Assembly (NCBI RefSeq): GCF_003965815.1
Contig: NZ_RXOE01000002.1
Span: 992,001-1,056,000 of the forward strand
Reading direction: 5' to 3'
DNA from: Variovorax gossypii
Lineage (GTDB): Bacteria; Pseudomonadota; Gammaproteobacteria; Burkholderiales; Burkholderiaceae_C
Length of the DNA: 64,000 nt
A program made the position numbers and the translations under genes. The notes beneath the pieces were generated by a model, which saw nothing but the letters and a program-made list of their open reading frames with translations, was not told where the DNA came from and made no database searches. Position 1 is the first letter of the stretch. Each line of letters begins with the position of its first letter. Below are positions 30,778 to 38,765 of this stretch, one piece after another.

Positions 30778-30990
30778 ATGACGAAGACACTGGCGATCCT
30801 GCTGGCCGCATCGGCCATCCTGGCCGGCTGCGTGGTCGCACCCTACGACCGCCCGCCGCCGCCGCGCCCGCACTATGGCTACGGCGATCGCGACCGCGAC
30901 GGCGTGCCGAACCGCTACGACAGGGACCGCGACAACGACGGCGTTCCCAACCGCTACGACCGCAGCCCCAACAACCCGTACCGCTACTGA
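30778..30990 (+). CDS. Small Asp-rich lipoprotein
   Basis: 70-residue lipoprotein. Signal peptide MTKTLAILLAASAILAGC with lipobox LAGC and lipidation Cys18. The mature part is proline-rich (YDRPPPPRPHYGYG) followed by two repeats, DRDRDGVPNRYD and DRDNDGVPNRYD, which resemble the DxDxDG calcium-binding loops of thrombospondin type 3 repeats. Shine-Dalgarno CAAGGAG lies 7-8 bases before the ATG. A strong terminator follows. It may be a surface-exposed calcium-binding or stress lipoprotein; the role is unknown. Confidence 0.8.
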   Translation: MTKTLAILLAASAILAGCVVAPYDRPPPPRPHYGYGDRDRDGVPNRYDRDRDNDGVPNRYDRSPNNPYRY

Positions 30991-31016
30991 TCGCGCTTGA
31001 TCAGTGGCACAACAGA

Positions 31017-31054
31017 AAAGGGCCGCGAAGCATTGCGCTTCGCGGCCCTTTTTC
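31017..31054 (+). terminator. Rho-independent terminator
   Basis: A perfect 15-base stem, AAAGGGCCGCGAAGC (31017-31031) and GCTTCGCGGCCCTTT (31037-31051), with loop ATTGC and a T-rich tail (TTTCTTTCC). It sits 26 bases after the lipoprotein stop. Because the stem ends in A and T runs on both sides it may also stop the convergent LysE-type transcript. Confidence 0.92.
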
Positions 31055-31090
31055 TTTCCTGACGAGGCGGCGCGGGTGTTCGGGTGTTCT

Positions 31091-31717
31091 TCAGCCCGGC
31101 CGGCGCGCCATCAGCGCCCAGACGCCGGCCGCGCTCAGCAGCGAGCCGCCCGCGAAGTTGAAGCGCCGCTGCGCGCGCGGCGACGAGAGCAGCCTGCGCG
31201 CCGATCCCGCGAACACCGCGTACAACGTGGCGTTGGTCGCGGCCAGCACCACGAAGGTCACGGCCAGCACCCAGAGCTGGCGCGTCACGTCGGCGGCCGG
31301 GCTGATGAACTGCGGCAGGAAAGCCACGAAGAACACGATGCCCTTGGGGTTCAGCGCAGTCACCAGGTAGGTGTTGGCGAACAGGCGCAGCCGCGAGGCG
31401 GGCGCGGCCGGCGTGGCGATCTCGGCCGACGAGATGCCCGCGCGCAGCAGCTTGATGCCGAGGTACAGCAGGTACAGCCCGCCCACCCACTTCACCACAG
31501 TGAACCAGAAGGCCGAGGTGGCGAGCAGCGCGCCCAGCCCCAGCAGCGACACCACCAGCGCCGTCGAGTCGCCCAGCGCGACCGCGGCCACCAGCGGCAG
31601 GTTGGCGCGGCGCCCGTGCGACATCGAGTAGCTGATCACCGTGAGGATGGTCGGCCCCGGAATGATCAGCATGACGGCGGAGGCCGCGACGAAGGCGAGC
31701 CAGAGTTCGATGGGCAT
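31091..31717 (-). CDS. LysE-family amino acid exporter
   Basis: 208-residue inner-membrane protein of the LysE/RhtB superfamily with six hydrophobic segments. The opening FVAASAVMLIIPGPTILTVISYSMSHGRR with the PGP motif, GLYLLYLGIKLLR and LVTALNPKGIVFFVAFLPQF are diagnostic. It probably exports an amino acid such as threonine or homoserine, but the substrate within the family is not predictable. The ATG at 31717 (MPIELWL) is the family start. It is the last gene of a long minus-strand run. Confidence 0.9.
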   Translation of the reverse strand: MPIELWLAFVAASAVMLIIPGPTILTVISYSMSHGRRANLPLVAAVALGDSTALVVSLLGLGALLATSAFWFTVVKWVGGLYLLYLGIKLLRAGISSAEIATPAAPASRLRLFANTYLVTALNPKGIVFFVAFLPQFISPAADVTRQLWVLAVTFVVLAATNATLYAVFAGSARRLLSSPRAQRRFNFAGGSLLSAAGVWALMARRPG

Positions 31718-31772
31718 GTGCTTTGTCTCCAGATGGTCGGATGGTGGTTGTTGCGGAAAGCGATTCTCGTCG

Positions 31773-32174
31773 TCAGATGCCGATGGCCGTGCGCGCGATG
31801 TGCCAGGTGCCGCGGTGTCCGTCCACGTAGCTGATCGGCGAGCGGGCAAGGTCGTCGAGGTCCACGTCGTCCAGGCAGGTCACGTTCACGCCATAGGCGC
31901 TCGCGCCGGTCTCGGGCGAGTGACCCACGCCGAAGGAGCGCACGCTGCAATGCCTGCAGACGATGTAGTGGCTGTTGCGGGTGTCGAGCATCTGCTCGCT
32001 GAGTTCGGATTCTCCTTCGATCAGCCGGAAGGCATCGGTCGCGACGATGGCGGGCCAGAAGCGGGTCCGGGTGCAGATCGAGCAGTTGCAGCGCAGGGTG
32101 CCCAGGCTCAGGTCGATGTCGGCCTCGAATCTCACGGCGCCGCAGTGGCAGCCTCCTGTATAGGTCTTTTTCAT
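31773..32174 (-). CDS. GFA/CENP-V family zinc protein
   Basis: 133-residue protein of the glutathione-dependent formaldehyde-activating (GFA) family. Zinc ligands are visible in GGCHCGAVRF (near 8-17), RCNCSIC and VCRHCSVRSFG. Members can bind S-hydroxymethylglutathione or other thiol adducts, but most paralogues have no proven reaction. The gene is in the minus-strand run, 55 bases upstream of the LysE gene and 77 bases downstream of the methyltransferase gene. Confidence 0.87.
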   Translation of the reverse strand: MKKTYTGGCHCGAVRFEADIDLSLGTLRCNCSICTRTRFWPAIVATDAFRLIEGESELSEQMLDTRNSHYIVCRHCSVRSFGVGHSPETGASAYGVNVTCLDDVDLDDLARSPISYVDGHRGTWHIARTAIGI

Positions 32175-32251
32175 ACGCTCGGAATTCGCATGGTGGTGCT
32201 GGAAAGCACCATATCAAAGGCCGCGCGGCAGCGCTGCGCTGTGGTCATGCG

Positions 32252-32941
32252 TCATGCGCGGGCGACCCAGCCCCTGAAGGTGAATCCGGTGAAGAAGAGG
32301 CGGATGTCGCTGAACCCCGCGTCGCGCAGCATGGCCTCGTCCTGCGCCGGCGACAGGATCGTCAGCTCCTTCTCGACCTTCTCACGGGTTGCCGCCGCCT
32401 GGCGCGGATCGGAGCCCGATGCGACGAGAAAGGCCGCGTACCGCGACATCCAGGTTTCGCGCTCGCCCGGGCCGTCTTCCACGCTGAGCTGCGCCATGAC
32501 GAAGGGCGCGCCCGGCTTCAGGCGGCGGTGGATTTCCTTCGCCGTCGGCAGCCGCTGGTCGCGCGGCACGAAGTGGAGGGTCAGCAGGCAGGTGGCGCCA
32601 TCGAAAGGGCCCGCGGGAGCGTCCTGCACATAGCCTTCGTGCAATGCCACGCGGGACATCAGCGGGCCCAGCCTCTGCGCCGCGAGTTCCAGCATCGGCC
32701 CGCTCGGATCGACACCGTCGATCGTCCATGCTGGGTTGGCCTGCGCGAGGTCCTCGACTTCCAGGCCGCCGCCGGCGCCGACCACCAGCACCCGGCCTTC
32801 GCGGGGCACGTGTTCGGCTAGCAGGATGCGCGTCATCGGCAACAGGCCGCTGTATCCGGGCACGTTGCGCTTGGGGCCTTCGGCGTATTTGGCGACTGCG
32901 TCCGAGGTGCTGAATGCGCTATGTGGAGTGTTGTTGCTCAT
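32252..32941 (-). CDS. Class I SAM-dependent methyltransferase
   Basis: 229-residue protein with a Rossmann methyltransferase fold. Motif I is VLVVGAGGGLEV (near 51-62), followed by the acidic DGVDPSGPMLELA at the end of strand 2, FDGATCLLTLHFVPRDQR (motif IV region) and LKPGAPFVMAQ. It resembles the TrmB/UbiE-like small-molecule methyltransferases; the acceptor is unknown. The ATG at 32941 (MSNNTPHS) was chosen because the upstream extension is low-complexity. The neighbours give no pathway. Confidence 0.82.
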   Translation of the reverse strand: MSNNTPHSAFSTSDAVAKYAEGPKRNVPGYSGLLPMTRILLAEHVPREGRVLVVGAGGGLEVEDLAQANPAWTIDGVDPSGPMLELAAQRLGPLMSRVALHEGYVQDAPAGPFDGATCLLTLHFVPRDQRLPTAKEIHRRLKPGAPFVMAQLSVEDGPGERETWMSRYAAFLVASGSDPRQAAATREKVEKELTILSPAQDEAMLRDAGFSDIRLFFTGFTFRGWVARA

Positions 32942-32996
32942 CCGAAGATGATGGCACGCGAGTCGGGTGCCATCGGCACCAGGGGTCAAGCCCGTG

Positions 32997-33278
32997 TCAT
33001 GCGGCCCTGTCGCTGCCGAAGCGGATGGCGGCACGGGCTTTTGCGCGCTCCGCCTCCACGGCGCGGTCGCGTGGCTCGGCCGTGGTGACCAGCGAGTCGA
33101 TCAGCCGCGCGGCGGTGGCGGCCACTTCGTCGACCGCTAGGCCGAAGGCCTCTTCATTGGCCTTAGACGGCACGCTGAAACCGCTGAGCTTGCGCACGAA
33201 CTGCAGCGCGGCGGCGCGGATTTCCTGTTCGGTGGCGGGCGGCTCGAAGTTGTAGAGGGTCTTGATGCTGCGGCACAT
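32997..33278 (-). CDS. DUF2277 family protein
   Basis: 93-residue protein with the DUF2277 family pattern: MCRSIKTLYNFEPPATEQEIRAAALQFVRKLSGF, then SKANEEAFGLAVDEVAATAARLIDSLVT. The conserved N-terminal MCR and helical body are complete. Members are widespread in proteobacteria and actinobacteria with no assigned function. The ATG at 33278 is the family start. It is in the same direction as the two upstream acetyltransferase genes, 31 bases away. Confidence 0.85.
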   Translation of the reverse strand: MCRSIKTLYNFEPPATEQEIRAAALQFVRKLSGFSVPSKANEEAFGLAVDEVAATAARLIDSLVTTAEPRDRAVEAERAKARAAIRFGSDRAA

Positions 33279-33309
33279 GGGCGCTCTCCAGTCGACGACG
33301 CTGCCCAGT

Positions 33310-33801
33310 CTAGCGAAGCAGGGCCATCGCGTAGGAGTCGTGGTAGTTGCCGTCGACGAGCGTGGTGCGGCGCAGCAGGCCCTCGTGCTCGAAGCCGAGC
33401 CGCTCGTAGAGCGCCCTGGCATTGGCGTTGTCGGTGCGCACCGAAAGCTCGATGCGCGTCAGCCCGCGTTCCCACGACTTGTCGATGGCCGCCTGCAGCA
33501 GCCGCCTGCCCAGGCCCCGGCCGCGCGCCTCGGGCAGCAGCGCGATGCCCAGGACGCCGACATGGGCGCGCGAGTGGCCGAACACCGGCGACACGTCGCA
33601 CCATCCGACCACCCGGTCGCCGTCGAGCGCCACGAAGTGCGGAAAGCCGCCGGCGATCAGGCCGCGGTAGAAGTCGATCGACTGCGCCAGGGGCGGCGCC
33701 TGCGTCAGCGCGAGGTACTTCTGCTCGCGAGCGACGACGTCGAGAGCCCGGTGCAGGCTTTCGAAGTGGGGCTCGGCCGTGGGCTCTACGGTGCAATTCA
33801 T
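33310..33801 (-). CDS. GNAT-family N-acetyltransferase
   Basis: 163-residue acetyl-CoA-dependent acyltransferase. The pyrophosphate-binding region is LLPEARGRGLGRRLLQAAI (Q/RxxGxG/A type), with strand LGIAL before it and NANARALYERLGFEHEGLLRRTTLVDG after it. The last part resembles ribosomal-protein or amine acetyltransferases. The ATG at 33801 (MNCTVEPTA) overlaps the stop of the upstream GNAT gene in an ATGA, so the two are translationally coupled. Substrate unknown. Confidence 0.86.
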   Translation of the reverse strand: MNCTVEPTAEPHFESLHRALDVVAREQKYLALTQAPPLAQSIDFYRGLIAGGFPHFVALDGDRVVGWCDVSPVFGHSRAHVGVLGIALLPEARGRGLGRRLLQAAIDKSWERGLTRIELSVRTDNANARALYERLGFEHEGLLRRTTLVDGNYHDSYAMALLR

Positions 33802-34409
33802 CCCGTGGGCCCCTGTGCTGTCGTGGCCAGTCGCGCTTCGAGGTTCCGCCTCACCTCGGGCCACTCGTCGTCGATGATGCTGAAGCGCACCGAATTGCGC
33901 TTGCGGCCGTCCGGCATGATGCGCTCGTTGCGCACGATGCCTTCCTGCTTTGCGCCCAGCCGCAATATGGCGGCACGCGACTTTGCATTGATCTCGTCGG
34001 TGGTGAGCTGCACGCGCACGCACTGCAGCTCCTCGAAGGCGTAGCGCAGCATCAGCAGCTTGGCCTCGGTGTTCACGAAGGTCTTCTGCCACGAGGCCGA
34101 GATCCAGGTGCTGCCGATTTCCAGCTTGCGGTTGACGCGGTCGATCTTCCAGAAGCGCGTGGAGCCGATGACCTTGCCCGTCTCGCGCAGCACCGTGGCG
34201 AAGGGCATCACCGTGCCGGCTTCACGCCCCGCGAAGGCGTTGCCGATGTAGGCATCGACCGTTTCGGCGGAAGGCACGACGGTGAACGGCAGCTTCCAGA
34301 GTTCGCCGTCGGAGGCAGCCTCCACGAGTGCCGCGGCGTCGGAAGCCAGCAGCGGGCGAAGCAGTAGACGGGGACCGGTGAGCGATGGTTGCGATTGCAC
34401 TAGCGACAT
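33798..34409 (-). CDS. RimJ/RimL-type GNAT N-acetyltransferase
   Basis: 203-residue GNAT protein of the RimJ/RimL subgroup: LTGPRLLLRPLLASDAAALVEA, VIGSTRFWKIDRVNRKLEIGSTWISASWQKTFVNTEAKLLMLRYAFEELQCVRVQLTTDEINAKSRAAILRLGAKQEGIVRNERIMPDG. It differs from the normal subgroup in the central AcCoA loop, where the QTFVNTEAK type replaces RGxG/A, a known variant. It starts at the ATG at 34409 (MSLVQSQ) and ends in an ATGA overlap with the second GNAT gene. It may acetylate protein N-termini or a small molecule. Confidence 0.86.
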   Translation of the reverse strand: MSLVQSQPSLTGPRLLLRPLLASDAAALVEAASDGELWKLPFTVVPSAETVDAYIGNAFAGREAGTVMPFATVLRETGKVIGSTRFWKIDRVNRKLEIGSTWISASWQKTFVNTEAKLLMLRYAFEELQCVRVQLTTDEINAKSRAAILRLGAKQEGIVRNERIMPDGRKRNSVRFSIIDDEWPEVRRNLEARLATTAQGPTG

Positions 34410-34457
34410 GAGCCGCACGATAGCCGATGACGCCAGCGCGGCGTCATGGGCCGTAGC

Positions 34458-35810
34458 TCAACCCGCGCGCTGCAGAACCGGCTCGGCGGCCAGCGCCACT
34501 GCCGCCAGCCGCGCGTCGTCGCCGCGTACCGAGGCCAGCATCAAGCCCACCGGCAGTTCGCCCGGCGCTTGGCACGGCAGGCTGAAGGCGCAGCCGTCGA
34601 GCAGGTTGATCGCGAAGGTGTTGCGCAGCAGCAGGCCGTTGGCCCTGAAGAAGGCCGCGTCTTCCGCCAGCGCCGCGACGGGCGGCGCGATGATCGGCAC
34701 GGTCGGGCACACGAGCGCGTCGAAGCCTTCGATGGCGCGTTCGACGCGGCCGATCCAGTCGCGCCGGCGGTCCTGCATGGCGATGTAGTCGGCGGCGCGT
34801 ACCTCGGTACCGAGCGCGATGCGGGCGGCCACGCGCGAGTCGAAACCGTCGCGCTTCGCGGCGAAGCGTTCGCGGTGCACGGCCGCAGCTTCCACCGGCG
34901 AGAAGCCGCCGGGCGCGTTGACGGTCGAGATCTCGGCGAGCTCGGCCAGGGTGATGTCGACGATCTGCGCGCCCGCTGCCGACAGAGCTTGCAGCGCGCG
35001 GTCGAAGGCTTTCGCGACAGCGGGTTCGATGTCGTCGAACATCAGCGTGCGCGGCACGGCCAGGCGCATGCCCTGCAGCGGGCGGCGGCGCACCGTGAGC
35101 GGCGAGTCGGCAATGGCCGCATCGGCGATCAGGCAGTCTTCCACGCTGCGCGCCATGGCGCACACCGTGTCGAGCGAGCGCGCGAGTTCGAAGGCGCCCG
35201 TGCGCGGCACCCGCGACTGCGTGCTCTTGAAGCCGACCAGCCCGCACAGCGCGGCGGGAATGCGGATGGAGCCGCCCGTGTCCGAGCCCAGCCCCGCCAC
35301 GGCGAGGCCCAGCGCCACCGACACCGCCGCGCCGGACGAAGAGCCGCCCGGAATGCGCGCCGTCTCCACATCGGCCGGATTGCGCGGCGTGCCGTAGTGC
35401 GGGTTGATGCCCACGCCCGAGAACGCGAACTCCGTCATGTTGGTCTTGCCGACGATGGCCGCGCCCTGCGCGCGCAGCCGCGCCACGGCAACTGCATCGT
35501 GCGCGGCCGGCGGTTCGCCCGCGCAGACGGCAGAGCCTGCCATGGTGGTTTCGCCGGCCACGTCGTACAGGTCCTTCACCGAAACGGGCAGGCCGGCGAG
35601 CGGGCCGAGTTCGATGCCTGCCTTGCGCGCGGCATCGGCATGGCGCGCGGCGGCGCGGGCCGCGTCGGCGTAGAGGCGCGTGAAGACATGCTGTGCAGCA
35701 GGCTGTTCGGCCGCTTCGAGCACTTCGTCGATCAGCGCCTCGTGCGAGAGCTCGCCGCGCGCAATGCGATCGCGCAGTGCCTTGATGGTGTTGCCGTTCT
35801 TCATCGTCAT
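34458..35810 (-). CDS. Amidase signature family enzyme
   Basis: 450-residue amidase. The Ser-cisSer-Lys triad elements are visible: VSVKDLYDVAGE (catalytic Lys, near 80), GGSSSGAAVSVALGL (cis-Ser, near 150) and SDTGGSIRIPAALCGLVGFKS (nucleophile Ser). The C-terminal half is complete (LPVGLMLASVRGDDARLAAVALA). Related enzymes are AtzF/biuret-type and other small-amide hydrolases, but the substrate is not predictable. The ATG at 35810 overlaps the stop of the DUF2848 gene (ATGA). It is the last gene of an operon with a transporter and DUF2848. Confidence 0.88.
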   Translation of the reverse strand: MTMKNGNTIKALRDRIARGELSHEALIDEVLEAAEQPAAQHVFTRLYADAARAAARHADAARKAGIELGPLAGLPVSVKDLYDVAGETTMAGSAVCAGEPPAAHDAVAVARLRAQGAAIVGKTNMTEFAFSGVGINPHYGTPRNPADVETARIPGGSSSGAAVSVALGLAVAGLGSDTGGSIRIPAALCGLVGFKSTQSRVPRTGAFELARSLDTVCAMARSVEDCLIADAAIADSPLTVRRRPLQGMRLAVPRTLMFDDIEPAVAKAFDRALQALSAAGAQIVDITLAELAEISTVNAPGGFSPVEAAAVHRERFAAKRDGFDSRVAARIALGTEVRAADYIAMQDRRRDWIGRVERAIEGFDALVCPTVPIIAPPVAALAEDAAFFRANGLLLRNTFAINLLDGCAFSLPCQAPGELPVGLMLASVRGDDARLAAVALAAEPVLQRAG

Positions 35811-36550
35811 GCCACCACCGGCAGTGCTTCCACCGCATAGCGATGCACGATGCGGCGCCGAAGCTTCGGGTCGTGCAGTTCGATTTCCATCTGCGCGGCG
35901 GGCCGGATGCCTTCGCCCTTCGCGTTGGGCAGCGCACCCAGCGTGCCGCAGGTCATGAAGAGGCCTTCGGGCGCGGAGCCGGCGCCGGGCATGCCGTCGC
36001 GCAGTCCGGCCAGCGGGCGGATCGATGCGAGCGTGCCGCGCTGGTAGTCGATCCAGCGGCCGTCCTCCAGGATGCGCGAGCGCAGCTCGAGCGTGTCCTG
36101 GTGCGCCTGCACGTCGCTCCAGCGCCATGCGGTCTCGGCCACGGGCTTGGCACACATCTGCTTCGACACGGCTACCGAGTAGCTCTCTACGTGGCGGTCG
36201 GTGTGGTCAGAGGCCACGCTCAGCCACCACTCGCCCTGCGAGAAGAACAGCACCGGCTCGGCCTCGCCCGAGCTCTGGTCGCCCAGCGCCTCGATGGCGG
36301 GAGATTGGGTCAGCAGCTGGGCCGCCACGCGGTAGTACAGCGGCACGCTCGAAGGGCGCGGCACGCCGAGCGCGGCCAGCTCCTCGATGTGGTGCTCGAT
36401 GGCCGCGATGTCGCGGCCGGTCCAGCCCGCCACCACCAGCGCGCGGGGTGCGAGGAGGTGCAGGGCCGTGGAACGGGTGCCGTCGTCGGCGATGCTCTCG
36501 CAGGCGAAGCGCAGGCGGGAATTGGTGTTCGTGTTGCTCGTGCTTGCCAT
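35807..36550 (-). CDS. DUF2848 family protein
   Basis: 247-residue cytosolic protein matching DUF2848 as I remember it: ALVVAGWTGRDIAAIEHHIEELAALGVPRPSSVPLYYRVAAQLLTQ, EPVLFFSQGEWWLSVASDHTDR, SKQMCAKPVAETAWRW and GLFMTCGTLGALP. The SDHTDR and KQMCAKP motifs recall the fumarylacetoacetate-hydrolase-like fold, a resemblance I have not verified. No reaction is established. A GGAGAG Shine-Dalgarno precedes the ATG; the gene begins three bases after the MHS transporter stop and overlaps the amidase start, so the three are tightly linked. Confidence 0.82.
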   Translation of the reverse strand: MASTSNTNTNSRLRFACESIADDGTRSTALHLLAPRALVVAGWTGRDIAAIEHHIEELAALGVPRPSSVPLYYRVAAQLLTQSPAIEALGDQSSGEAEPVLFFSQGEWWLSVASDHTDRHVESYSVAVSKQMCAKPVAETAWRWSDVQAHQDTLELRSRILEDGRWIDYQRGTLASIRPLAGLRDGMPGAGSAPEGLFMTCGTLGALPNAKGEGIRPAAQMEIELHDPKLRRRIVHRYAVEALPVVA

Positions 36551-36553
36551 CGA

Positions 36554-37882
36554 TCAGCTCTCCAGCGGGCGCTTGGCGGTTTCGCGGGCCACCGCGAGGG
36601 CGATCAGCGTCACGCCCAGCGCGGCCACCACGTAGAACGACACGGCCACCGTGCTGCCCCAGGACTTGAACAGGCTCGCGATGATCAGCGGCGCGAAGCC
36701 GCCGCCCACGATGCCCGCCAGCGTGTAGGCCAGCGAGGCGCCGGCGTAGCGCACGCGGCCGGGGAACTGCTCGGTGACGAAGGCGGCCTGCGGGCCGTAC
36801 ATCATCGCGTGGATAAGAAGGCCGACCACCACCGCAGCGCAGATCGCGACCGGGTGCGCGCTGTCCATCAGCACGAAGAACACGAAGGCCCACACCATGC
36901 CCAGCAGCGCGCCGGCGATGTACACCGGGCGGCGGCCGATGCGGTCCGACAGGCTGCCGAACCACGGCACCGCGATCGCGTTGCAGGCCGCGCCGATCAT
37001 CGTGGCGGTGAGCGCCAGCGGGCGCGACAGGTGCAGCACGGTGGTCACGTAGGTCAGCGTGAACACCACCACCAGCGCGTACAGCACGTCGGAGCCGATG
37101 CGCGAGCCGCCGGCCACCAGCAAGCGGCGCCAGTGTTGAGTGATCACTTCCTTGATGGGCGTCTTGGCGGTGGACTTCTTCTCCTCCATCTCGCGGAAGA
37201 CGGGCGTTTCGTCCACGCCGCGGCGCAGCCACAGGCCGAAGAGCACCAGCGCCACGCTGGAGATGAAGGGAATGCGCCAGCCCCAGCTCTGGAAGTCTTC
37301 CGGGCTCAGCCAGGCCGACACGGCGGCGATGAAGCCGGTGCCGATCAGCGTGCCGCACGAGGGGCCCACCTGCGTGAACGAGGCGTTGCGGCCGCGCTCG
37401 TCGGGCTTGCCGTGCTCCATCGACAGCAGCACCGCGCCGGCCCATTCGCCGCCGAGCGCCACGCCCTGCACGAAGCGCAGCGCCACCAGCGCGACGGGCG
37501 CCCAGATTCCCCAGCTCGCGTAGGTGGGCAGCAGGCCCATCAGGCCGGTGGAGACACCCATGATGACCAGCGTGGCCACCAGCACGAAGCGCCGGCCCAG
37601 CCGGTCGCCGAGGTGGCCGAACACCACGCCGCCCAGCGGGCGCGAGATGTAGCCGACCGCGTAGGTGGAGAACGCGAGGATGGTGCCGGTGAGCGGGTCG
37701 AACGAGGGGAAGAACACCGCGTTGAAGACCAGCGCCGCCATGATGTTGTAGACGGTGAAGTCGTACCACTCCAGCGTGGTGCCGATGGAGCTGGCCATGG
37801 CCAGCCGGCCCATCTTCGCGGAGGCCGGCGCGGCCTGCCCGGGTGCCGCGGAGCCCGCGGCGGGAAGAACATGTTCGGTCAT
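36554..37882 (-). CDS. MFS transporter, metabolite:H+ symporter (MHS) family
   Basis: 442-residue inner-membrane carrier with 12 predicted segments. The opening TTLEWYDFTVYNIMAALVFNAVFFPSFDP, the GHLGDRLGRR loop, RFVQGVALGGEWAGAVLL and a second LSDRIGRRP loop identify the MHS group. It is the second gene of an operon that continues with DUF2848 and amidase, so it likely imports the substrate of that pathway, an organic acid or amide. A LysR gene upstream is the probable regulator. Confidence 0.87.
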   Translation of the reverse strand: MTEHVLPAAGSAAPGQAAPASAKMGRLAMASSIGTTLEWYDFTVYNIMAALVFNAVFFPSFDPLTGTILAFSTYAVGYISRPLGGVVFGHLGDRLGRRFVLVATLVIMGVSTGLMGLLPTYASWGIWAPVALVALRFVQGVALGGEWAGAVLLSMEHGKPDERGRNASFTQVGPSCGTLIGTGFIAAVSAWLSPEDFQSWGWRIPFISSVALVLFGLWLRRGVDETPVFREMEEKKSTAKTPIKEVITQHWRRLLVAGGSRIGSDVLYALVVVFTLTYVTTVLHLSRPLALTATMIGAACNAIAVPWFGSLSDRIGRRPVYIAGALLGMVWAFVFFVLMDSAHPVAICAAVVVGLLIHAMMYGPQAAFVTEQFPGRVRYAGASLAYTLAGIVGGGFAPLIIASLFKSWGSTVAVSFYVVAALGVTLIALAVARETAKRPLES

Positions 37883-37937
37883 TGGAAGCCTTTGTTCGGT
37901 GAGGGATGGAGGTGAGTTGGGGCGGATGCCTGCCGCG

Positions 37938-38621
37938 TCAGGCCAGCTCGGCAGCGGTCAGCTTCCAGCCGAGCGCGAGCAGCCAGCCACCGGCGGGATC
38001 GGCGTCGAATGCGGTGGCGGCCGTGGCGCGCGCCGAGCGGGCCGCGGCTTCGCTGCTGGTCTCGATCACCAGCAGCGGCTGCAGCACGCGGCCTTCGGTG
38101 GATTCGCGCGGCAGCGGCGTGCTGAGCGCGGTGTCGGGTACGAGCAGGTACGACTGCACGAAGCCTGCCTGTTCCTTCTTCAGCTGCTGGCCGATGCGCG
38201 CGGCGCCTTGCACCAGCGCCTCGGCATCGGCAGCCGCCGGCAGCGGCAGCACGACCACGTGGCTGCCGCTGCCGAAGCCCGTCACGGCGCGCACGGCGCA
38301 CACGCGGCGCACGGGCCGGCGCATGCGGTCGAGGTTGGCGACCGACCACGGCGTCTGCTTCTCGAACGCGGCGCGATAGCCAGCCGAGCCGAACACCGCC
38401 AGCGATTCGGTGCGGTACAGCCCCAGGTACTTGCGGCCGCCTTCGAGCGAGAAATAGCGCGCACCGGAGAGAAAGCCGGGAATGCGTGCGCGCTCTTCCA
38501 CATGCTCCTGGTCGTACCAGCGGTTGAAGTCGGCCTCGTCGGCCGGCTCCACGTCGGATGCGACGAACAGCATGCCGTTTGCCGTCGTTGCTGCGGAAGA
38601 AGAGGAGTCAGGTGTGTTCAT
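37938..38621 (-). CDS. EthD-like two-domain protein, unknown function
   Basis: 227-residue cytosolic protein. Residues 16-75 carry GMLFVASDVEPADEADFNRWYDQEHVEERARIPGFLSGARYF, the pattern of dimeric alpha-beta barrel (EthD/DUF4286-like) proteins, and a weaker second copy seems to occupy about 115-225 (HVVVLPLPAAADAEALVQGAARIGQQ). Single-domain relatives dimerise, so this looks like an internal duplication. It is first in the operon, 55 bases before the MHS gene and 144 bases after the LysR gene. Proteins of this kind accompany aromatic or hydroxy-acid catabolism, with no reaction I can name. Confidence 0.72.
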   Translation of the reverse strand: MNTPDSSSSAATTANGMLFVASDVEPADEADFNRWYDQEHVEERARIPGFLSGARYFSLEGGRKYLGLYRTESLAVFGSAGYRAAFEKQTPWSVANLDRMRRPVRRVCAVRAVTGFGSGSHVVVLPLPAAADAEALVQGAARIGQQLKKEQAGFVQSYLLVPDTALSTPLPRESTEGRVLQPLLVIETSSEAAARSARATAATAFDADPAGGWLLALGWKLTAAELA

Positions 38622-38765
38622 GGCGGCGGAAGAGAGTCGGGCCTTCGAAAAAATGAAGGCGCGATCTTCCGTCGCAGGGCCGGACTGTCACAAACGAGTT
38701 TTTCTGGGCGACAGCCACAAGAATTACTGGCCCCTTTTCGGGGCCCGGATGCGCCATTCCGAGGG

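Noticed and set aside
28336..30990. Plus-strand 884-codon open frame opposite pbpC
   Set aside because: It is antisense to a well-supported pbpC with all catalytic motifs, and its translation is Arg/His/Ala-rich without any domain; only its end, read from 30778, is the real lipoprotein.
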